A DNA stretch of 64,000 nucleotides. It comes from Bog-473 sp963809825 (lineage in GTDB: Bacteria > Actinomycetota > Acidimicrobiia > Acidimicrobiales > RAAP-2). The notes beneath the pieces are model-generated. The model was not told where the DNA came from and made no database searches. It was given only the letters and a program-made list of their open reading frames with translations. Shown in pieces: positions 58,447 to 64,000 of this stretch. The translations under genes and the position numbers were made by a program. The stretch covers positions 496,001 to 560,000 of the forward strand of contig CAWELJ010000004.1 in assembly GCA_963809825.1 (NCBI GenBank), read 5' to 3'. Numbering within the stretch: position 1 is the stretch's first letter; every line of letters starts with the position of its first letter.

Positions 58447-59871
58447 TCAGGCCCGCCGGAGGTCGCGCAGCACTGCGCGCGCCGCACCGAGCCCGCACAT
58501 GCCGTGAACGCCTCCGCCCGGCGGCGTGGCGGCGGAGCACAGGTACACGCCCTTGAGCGCCGTGCGGTAGGGGTTCCACCGCACCGTCGGCCGCAGGACC
58601 ATCTGGCGGAGCGTGGCGGCCCCGGCGTTGATGTCCCCTCCGACGTAGCTCGGGTTGTGCTCCTCCTCGTCCACGGCGGTGAGGGTCGAGCGACCGAGGA
58701 TCAGGTCGCGGAAGCCCGGGGCGAACCGTTCGATCTGTGCTTCCATCCGCTCGGTCATGTCGAGGTCGGACCCGTTGGGGACATGGCAGTAGGCCCACAG
58801 CGTGTGCCGGCCGGCCGGAGCACGCTGCGCGTCGACGACGCACGGCTGCGTCACCAGGCAGTACGGGCGGTCGGGGTGCCGGCCGGCGTTCACGTCGGCC
58901 TCCCCCCGGGCGATCTCCTCGAACGTGCCGCCCACGTGCACTGTCACCGCCTCCCGGCACACCTCCGCGTCCCAGGGCACCGGTCCGTCGAGTGCCCAGT
59001 CGACCTTGCAGACGCCGGGCCCGTAGCGGTAGCGCTCCAGGGCCCTCCCGTAGCGGCGGGGCATCGCGTCTCCGGCCATCTCCACGAGCTGGCGCGGGGT
59101 GACATCGAGCACGACGGCGCCGGCGGGCGGGAGCTCGTCCAGCCGCTTCACCAAGTGACCGGTCTGAATGTACCCGCCGAGCGAGGTGAGCTCGGCGACG
59201 AGCGTGTCGACGATGGCACCGCTCCCACCCTCGACGACCGGCCAGCCGAAGCGGTGGGCCATGGCCGTGAAGAGCCGGGGGAAGACGCCGGAGAGGGGTG
59301 CCGTGAGCGGCAGCATCGAGTGCGCGGCCGTGCCGGCCACGAGCGCCCGAGCCTCTTCGGTCCGGAACCGCTTCGCCATGCGCTCGGCCGAGCCGAGGCC
59401 GCGCAGCCCGAACCCGGCGGCCGCCAGGGGGTGGGCGGGCATCGTTCGCATGGAGCCCAAGAACGCGGGGAGGATCTTGTCCACGTCCCGCACGAGCGGC
59501 GAGAAGATGCGAGCGTAGGCCGGTCCGTCGGCGCCGAGCGAGGCAGCCACCTCGTCGACGCTCGATCCCACGCACACGGCGCGCCCGCCGTCGAGCGGAT
59601 GGGCGAAGGCCACGGACGGGGTGAGGAGCCGGACGCCGTGGGCGGCGAGGTCGATGTCCGCGAAGGCCGGAGAGGCGACCAGGAGCGGGTGCACGGCGGA
59701 GCAGACGTCGTGGCGGAAACCGGCCACGGTCAGCTCCGCGGTCCGGCAGCCCCCGCCCGGCTCGTCCGCCGCCTCGTAGACGTCGACCGCCCGGCCGCTG
59801 CGGGCCAGCGCGAGCGCGGCGACGAGGCCGTTGGGCCCGGCGCCGACGACGACAACGTCTGGGGCCCTCAC
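58447..59871 (-). CDS. FAD-dependent phytoene-desaturase-like oxidoreductase
   Basis: A 474-residue flavoprotein. Dinucleotide loop VVVGAGPNGLVAALALARSG, then YEAADEPGGGCRT, and C-terminal FAD segment AATPPGGGVHGMCGLGAARA. It belongs to the carotenoid isomerase/phytoene desaturase-like group (NAD(P)/FAD-dependent). The substrate is unknown; no carotenoid gene is nearby. GTG 59871 avoids overlap with the MBL gene; a longer start at 59910 exists. The permease starts 18 bp later. Confidence 0.87.
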   Translation of the reverse strand: MRAPDVVVVGAGPNGLVAALALARSGRAVDVYEAADEPGGGCRTAELTVAGFRHDVCSAVHPLLVASPAFADIDLAAHGVRLLTPSVAFAHPLDGGRAVCVGSSVDEVAASLGADGPAYARIFSPLVRDVDKILPAFLGSMRTMPAHPLAAAGFGLRGLGSAERMAKRFRTEEARALVAGTAAHSMLPLTAPLSGVFPRLFTAMAHRFGWPVVEGGSGAIVDTLVAELTSLGGYIQTGHLVKRLDELPPAGAVVLDVTPRQLVEMAGDAMPRRYGRALERYRYGPGVCKVDWALDGPVPWDAEVCREAVTVHVGGTFEEIARGEADVNAGRHPDRPYCLVTQPCVVDAQRAPAGRHTLWAYCHVPNGSDLDMTERMEAQIERFAPGFRDLILGRSTLTAVDEEEHNPSYVGGDINAGAATLRQMVLRPTVRWNPYRTALKGVYLCSAATPPGGGVHGMCGLGAARAVLRDLRRA

Positions 59872-59878
59872 CGGTCCG

Positions 59879-60727
59879 TCACAGTGCCAGCGTCGTTCCC
59901 TCCGCGGCACCGATGACCGGCACGGGGCTCTCGGCGAAGCGGCAGACGGTGCGATCCACTTCGGCGTCGGTGCGCTCAGGCCGGTGGTGGAACAGCACGA
60001 CGCCGCGGGCTCCGGCCGCGTTGCCGAGCCCGACCGCGTACTCGGCCGCGGCGTGACCGAAGGAACCCTCCTCGGGCACTTCCTCGGCCCGGAGGTGGGA
60101 GTCGTGGATCAGGAGGTCGACGCCGCTCGCCAGTTCGAGGATCGCGTCGTGGTACGCACCGATTCCGTGCGGCCCCTCGCCGAGCTCCGTCGGGCAGTGA
60201 TCCGGAACGTACGCGATGGATGCATGGCCGTCACTCACCCGGTAGCCCAGAGTCCGCCCGCCCTTGTGCGGCACCTCCATGGCGACGACGGTGAACCCCT
60301 CGGCGTCGAAGGCGCCACTTGGCACCGGGCCGAAGCTCCACTCGCCGCGCAGCTGGTGGGGCCCGATCGGGAAGAAGGGTGGCGACATCATGCGGGCCAG
60401 CAACGCGGCGGCATCGGTCTGCTCGTCCTCTGCCGGCAGCAGCAGGTTCACACGCGCCCCTTCGCGATCGCCGCTGCCGAAGAATGGCACCCCCTGCACG
60501 TGATCCCAGTGCAGGTGCGTCAGGAGGACGGTGCCCCGGAACGGGCGGTCGTCGAGGAACTCGGGGAGCCGCCGGAGTCCGGTGCCTCCGTCGAGGAGCA
60601 GCGTCGGTCGAACGTCGGCCGGATCGTCGTGCGAGAGCGCGACGCAGGAGGTGTGGCCGCCGTAGCGGACGAAATCGGGGCCCGGTGCGGGCGTCGACCC
60701 CCTGACCCCGCAGAAGCTGACGCGCAC
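59879..60727 (-). CDS. Metallo-beta-lactamase-fold hydrolase
   Basis: A 282-residue MBL protein with zinc motif H-x-H-x-D-H (His71, His73, Asp75, His76), further ligands around VPDHCP and LLIHDSHL, and FHHRPERTDAEVDRTV at the end. The MRVSFCGVRGSTPAPGPDFVRYGG opening is typical of a subgroup often found with signalling proteins and related to cyclic nucleotide phosphodiesterases/RNase Z-like enzymes. It starts 4 bp after the CNB gene stop. A phosphodiesterase role in this cAMP-like context is an inference. Confidence 0.85.
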   Translation of the reverse strand: MRVSFCGVRGSTPAPGPDFVRYGGHTSCVALSHDDPADVRPTLLLDGGTGLRRLPEFLDDRPFRGTVLLTHLHWDHVQGVPFFGSGDREGARVNLLLPAEDEQTDAAALLARMMSPPFFPIGPHQLRGEWSFGPVPSGAFDAEGFTVVAMEVPHKGGRTLGYRVSDGHASIAYVPDHCPTELGEGPHGIGAYHDAILELASGVDLLIHDSHLRAEEVPEEGSFGHAAAEYAVGLGNAAGARGVVLFHHRPERTDAEVDRTVCRFAESPVPVIGAAEGTTLAL

Positions 60728-60731
60728 CGGC

Positions 60732-61751
60732 TCAGTCTCGCGCGTGGTCCTCGCGGCGGTGCCCCGAGGACAGCTCCTCCAGATGCGAGCGCTCGATGAG
60801 GTCGGCCTCGAACATGGCCACGCGGCACGGAGTCACCGCGATGTTGCTCGAGGTGCGGACGCCGCCCTCGAGATGGGCCCGCTCCCCGAGGAGCGCGCCG
60901 GGACCGTACTCGGCGAGTCGCTCGCCGCCCCGCTCGACCCGCACGATCCCGTCGAGGATGAGGAGCACTTCGGTGCCGGGCTCCCCCTCCTTGAAGAGGA
61001 TGGTGTCGGCCGGGAAGCGCTCGATGCGGCGCTTGCCACCACCCTGCATCAGCTGCGCCGACAGGGCCGTCTCGAGCGCGGACTCGACTGCGGACACCAG
61101 GGCCTCGGAATCCTCGTCACCCCACGGGCTGTGCTTGCCGAACGACTTGCGGTACCAGTCCTTGAAGTCGGTCAGGCCGGACTTGTGGGAGAGCCGGTTG
61201 TCGCTGCCGTAGACCCAGTGCCGCGGGAACCTGCTGGCGCCGACCAGCGCATGCTCGGACCGTCCGTCGGCGTAGAGCGTCAGGGACAGGGTGGTCCACA
61301 CCAGGGGCGCCTGCCACTGTACGAAGGGCCGCCGGCGGACCCGTCGTGGGGCGGGGACGCCGGTACGGCCCCCGCAGGTCTGGACGAAGCGGACCCAGCC
61401 GTCGCCACGCTCGGGCTCGCGCCGAATGTCGTCCAGCTGTACCGCCTGGAAGCGGTGCTTCACCGCGCCGAGGTTGACCAGCGTCGAACCCATCAACCCT
61501 CCGCCCAGGTAACCGCAGTCGACGATGCGCCCGTCGTCGACGGTCACGAAGGCCCGGAGCTCGTTGGCGAAGCGGAAGCGGTCCTCCTCCCGGAGCTTCT
61601 CCACATCCATGTCGTCGGTGGGTGGGGGCGGGTCGTAGTGCGTGATCCCCGAGTCGAAGGCCAGGCGCTGCGCACCCTCGATCGCCTCGCTGGGGATCCA
61701 CGACAGCGAGGTCACGAGCCCCTCGTGGCGGATCGGCGTGTGTGTCGTCAT
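60732..61751 (-). CDS. Cyclic-nucleotide-binding domain protein with unknown N-terminal domain
   Basis: A 339-residue protein. The first 230 residues are of unknown family (RHEGLVTSLSWIPSEAIEGA, DSGITHYDPPPP, GGLMGSTLVNLGAVKHRFQ). The last about 100 residues are a CNB domain: IERFPADTILFKEGEPGTEV, LLILDGIVRVERGGERLAEY and the phosphate-binding cassette region GPGALLGERAHLEGGVRTSS, where GERAHLEGG aligns with FGE-x-A. There is no HTH, so it is not a CRP-type factor. It diverges (134 bp) from a nucleotide cyclase gene, so cNMP may control it. Confidence 0.83.
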   Translation of the reverse strand: MTTHTPIRHEGLVTSLSWIPSEAIEGAQRLAFDSGITHYDPPPPTDDMDVEKLREEDRFRFANELRAFVTVDDGRIVDCGYLGGGLMGSTLVNLGAVKHRFQAVQLDDIRREPERGDGWVRFVQTCGGRTGVPAPRRVRRRPFVQWQAPLVWTTLSLTLYADGRSEHALVGASRFPRHWVYGSDNRLSHKSGLTDFKDWYRKSFGKHSPWGDEDSEALVSAVESALETALSAQLMQGGGKRRIERFPADTILFKEGEPGTEVLLILDGIVRVERGGERLAEYGPGALLGERAHLEGGVRTSSNIAVTPCRVAMFEADLIERSHLEELSSGHRREDHARD

Positions 61752-61885
61752 GGCGTCCAGCCTCTACCGGCGGACCGGGGCTGACGAGTGTGGTGACAGG
61801 CAGTCGGAGGGTGTGCCTACCACCACCGTTGCCGGGAAGGTCCCCACCTGTTCGCCGGCCCCCGGGTGTGTGAGAACTACAGGCG

Positions 61886-63244
61886 ATGGCAGACGAATCG
61901 GGAGGAAGGGGCACCATCTCGGTGTTCCTGGCCGACGACAACCTCATCGTTCGCGAGGGCGTCCGCGCCCTGATCGCGCGGCACAAGGACCTCGAGGTCG
62001 TGGGGGTGGGCGCGGATTACGACGAGGTGGTGGAGGGGGCGGCCGCGTTGCAGCCTCAGGTCCTGGTCACCGACATCCGGATGCCCCCGTCCTTCAACCG
62101 CGAGGGCATCGACGCGGCCAAAGAGGTGCGCAAGCGCCATCCTGGTACGGGCGTCGTCATCCTCTCCCAGTACGACGATCCGGAATACGCGGTGTCGCTC
62201 CTCGCCGAGGGCTCGGCCGGCTACGGCTACCTGCTGAAGGATCACATCGCGCAGGGCGACCAGTTGGTCGACGCAATCCGCTCCGTCGCCTCCGGGGGCA
62301 ATGCGCTCGATCCGGCGATCGTCGACGCACTCGTGCGTCCGGTGACGTCGACCGGCGGTCTGTCGCCGGCCGAGGAGGAGCTCCTGGGCATGGTCGCGGA
62401 GGGGAAGCCGATCAAGGCGATCGCAGCGGCGCGGCGCCTCCCACCCGAAGCGGTGGATGCAGAGGTCGAGGCGGTGTTCGTCAAGCTCGCCGAAGGGGTG
62501 TCCGCCGGCACCGAGGGTGCGCTGCAGCGTCTGCGCCTGCTCCACAAGGCGATCGTCGACCGCGAGGAACAGGGGGAGACGCTGTCCCGCCTCCTTCCCG
62601 GGGGGCTGGCCGAGAAACTCAGGCGTGACGGACGACACATCGGCGAGACCGAGCGGGTCGTGTGCACGGTCCTCATGAGTGACATCCGCTCGTACTCGAC
62701 CATCGCCGAGCACGCAGACCCCAGCCAGCTGGCCGGGCAGCTGAACGTCCACCGGGCCGCCATGAACGAGGCCATTCTGGGCGAGAATGGCACGGTGATG
62801 CAGTTCGTGGGGGACGCGGTGATGGCCGTGTTCGGCGCACCCTTCGCGCAGGAGGACCACGCGGACAGGGCGGTCGCAGCCGCCTTCGCCATGCACGAGA
62901 AGCAGCTGGAGATCAACCGTCGATGGGAGGACGAGGGCCTGCCTCCCTTCGGGCTCGGTCTCGGGCTGTCGACGGGTGAGGCGGCAGCGGCTCTCCTGGG
63001 CTCGGAGGAGCGCCTGGAGTACACGCTGGTCGGGGACACCGTGAACATGTCCCAGCGCCTCCAGCAGCTGGCTGAGGCCGGGGAGACGGTGGTGTCCCAG
63101 GGGACGGTCGAGGCGTGGCACACGCCCCACGAGACGGTGGCTCTGCCGCCCCAGCTCGTGAAGGGACGCGAGACACCCGTGATCGCATACAGACTGGTGG
63201 ACGGAGCGTGCCGTTCGCCTGAGCGCGCAACGAAAGTGGGTTGA
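61886..63244 (+). CDS. Receiver-HTH-class III nucleotide cyclase
   Basis: A 452-residue protein of three parts: a NarL-type receiver with phosphoacceptor Asp63 (VLVTDIRMPP) and Lys in YLLKD; a LuxR/GerE-like helical segment (about 150-205, LSPAEEELLGMVAEGKPIKAI) that is degenerate; and a class III cyclase domain. Metal residues are Asp266 (LMSDIRSYST) and Asp310 (FVGDAVMAVFG); GDTVNMSQRL supplies transition-state Asn/Arg. The usual purine-binding Lys before GDA is Gln306, so substrate choice may be altered. It is followed 4 bp later by an ABC ATPase gene. Confidence 0.9.
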   Translation: MADESGGRGTISVFLADDNLIVREGVRALIARHKDLEVVGVGADYDEVVEGAAALQPQVLVTDIRMPPSFNREGIDAAKEVRKRHPGTGVVILSQYDDPEYAVSLLAEGSAGYGYLLKDHIAQGDQLVDAIRSVASGGNALDPAIVDALVRPVTSTGGLSPAEEELLGMVAEGKPIKAIAAARRLPPEAVDAEVEAVFVKLAEGVSAGTEGALQRLRLLHKAIVDREEQGETLSRLLPGGLAEKLRRDGRHIGETERVVCTVLMSDIRSYSTIAEHADPSQLAGQLNVHRAAMNEAILGENGTVMQFVGDAVMAVFGAPFAQEDHADRAVAAAFAMHEKQLEINRRWEDEGLPPFGLGLGLSTGEAAAALLGSEERLEYTLVGDTVNMSQRLQQLAEAGETVVSQGTVEAWHTPHETVALPPQLVKGRETPVIAYRLVDGACRSPERATKVG

Positions 63245-63248
63245 TGCC

Positions 63249-63953
63249 ATGGATGCCTTGGTCGTAGACAAAGTCCGCAAGACATTCGAAGCGGAGAATG
63301 TGCCCGTGCGGGCCTTGCGGGGCGCCAACCTGGTCGTGCCCTCGGGCGACTTCGTGGCGCTGATGGGCCCGTCGGGGTGCGGGAAGTCGACGCTCCTCAA
63401 CCTGGTCGCAGGTCTCGACGTGGCCGACGAGGGCACCATCACGGTTGCGGGGGAGCTGGTGACCGGGAGGACCGAGGACGAGCTGTCCCAGCTCCGGCGT
63501 CGCCACATCGGCATCGTGTTTCAATTCTTCAACCTCTTGGAGGGGATGACGGTGCTCGAGAACGTCGCGCTGCCGGCCGTTATCGCGGGTCGCAAACGGA
63601 AGATGGCGGAGAGCCGCGCCCGCGACCTCCTCGACCTGCTGGGCATCGGCGACAAGGCGGGAACGGTGCCCGGGATGCTGTCCGGGGGCCAGCGCCAGCG
63701 CCTGGCCATCGCTCGCGCCCTCGCGAACGAGCCGACGCTGCTCCTGGCGGACGAGCCGACGGGTGCATTGGACTCCGAGGGTGGGCAAGAAGTCATTGAG
63801 CTCCTGAGCCGCCTGCACACCGGGGGGCAGACGATCGTGCTGGTGACCCACGACTCCGGCGTCGCGTCGGCGGCCGACCGGATCGTCCGCATGCGGGACG
63901 GCAGGATCGCGGTCGAGGAGGACGCTGACCTTCCCGTGGCCGTCCAGTCCTGA
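63249..63953 (+). CDS. ABC transporter ATP-binding protein, MacB/LolD type
   Basis: A 234-residue ATPase: Walker A GPSGCGKST, FQFFNLLEGMTVLENV, signature LSGGQRQRLAIARAL, Walker B LLLADEPTGALD, and VTHDSGVA. FNLLEGMTVLENV is the MacB/FtsE type that pairs with FtsX permeases. ATG 63249 is 4 bp after the cyclase stop, so the two are co-transcribed. The permease may be the next gene (starting about 63966) or the leftward FtsX protein at 55933. Confidence 0.93.
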   Translation: MDALVVDKVRKTFEAENVPVRALRGANLVVPSGDFVALMGPSGCGKSTLLNLVAGLDVADEGTITVAGELVTGRTEDELSQLRRRHIGIVFQFFNLLEGMTVLENVALPAVIAGRKRKMAESRARDLLDLLGIGDKAGTVPGMLSGGQRQRLAIARALANEPTLLLADEPTGALDSEGGQEVIELLSRLHTGGQTIVLVTHDSGVASAADRIVRMRDGRIAVEEDADLPVAVQS

Positions 63954-63965
63954 CGGGACCTTGTT

Positions 63966-64000
63966 GTGACGGTTCGAGACGACATGAAGCTCGAAGAAGC
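63966..64000 (+). CDS. Start of a further reading frame (truncated by window end)
   Basis: After the ABC ATPase a reading frame opens at GTG 63966 (alternatively ATG 63984 in the same frame) and stays open to the window end. It is too short to identify. By position it would most likely encode the partner permease. There is no strong ribosome-binding site. Confidence 0.3.
   Translation, partial: MTVRDDMKLEE

Overview
The window is high-GC DNA with mostly G/C third codon positions, many GTG starts and 4-nt stop/start overlaps. Gene content points to an actinobacterium, most likely of the Acidimicrobiia: F420-type luciferase-like oxidoreductases, a cyp51/3Fe-4S ferredoxin operon, a CsoR repressor, a CGAAC-N4-GTTCG SOS box upstream of recA, a Streptomyces-type small hydrophobic protein, and a secreted protein with GYW-x-DGG-x-F-x-FG repeats. 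The lineage is inferred from gene content only. I see no rRNA, CRISPR array, transposase or phage gene. One tRNA (Ser-GCU) is present.

Layout. 0-8.2 kb: end of an ABC ATPase gene, a CBS protein, an acetyl-CoA hydrolase/CoA-transferase, a formylglycine-type sulfatase, an Nramp relative behind a possible Mn riboswitch, and a secreted alpha/alpha-toroid protein. 8.3-13.8 kb: a metal/stress divergon, with UspA plus a CtpE-like P-type ATPase on one strand and a P1B-5 ATPase fused to hemerythrin on the other. 13.9-16.1 kb: a visibly lower-GC stress island (YtxH-like protein, NarL-type regulator, STAS protein, two small membrane proteins) with two sigma-B/SigF-type promoter matches. 16.2-18.6 kb: a large secreted beta-helix/repeat protein. 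18.8-20.6 kb: csoR with a near-perfect operator, then a permease-YHS fusion and a 43-residue protein.

20.8-33.8 kb carries tRNA-Ser and rimO-pgsA-cinA, then a two-component system with two glycosyltransferases, a macro-domain protein and two paralogous exported proteins, and then recA. About 8.5 kb therefore separates cinA from recA, and recX does not follow recA. 33.9-40.4 kb holds a methyltransferase, a DUF3048 lipoprotein, a Tat-exported DMFase-like protein and an acetyltransferase-serB-hemolysin III operon.

40.4-50.8 kb is a catabolic/redox region. A leftward operon encodes a CoA-transferase, an amidohydrolase, an LLM oxidoreductase, an enoyl-CoA hydratase and a CMD protein, with a beta-hydroxyacid dehydrogenase behind it. 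A divergent rightward operon encodes TetR, P450, SDR, CYP51, ferredoxin and an NTF2-like protein, resembling the M. tuberculosis cyp51 locus. 50.9-55.9 kb encodes an exported peptidase-like hydrolase, an ABM protein, a dienelactone hydrolase, a small conserved protein, an aminoglycoside-phosphotransferase-like kinase and a second LLM enzyme.

55.9-64 kb is the most unusual part. A leftward operon (cyclic-nucleotide-binding protein, metallo-beta-lactamase protein, FAD oxidoreductase, FtsX-type permease) faces a rightward pair (receiver-HTH-nucleotide cyclase, ABC ATPase). This may be a nucleotide second-messenger circuit tied to an ABC export system; that reading is inference.
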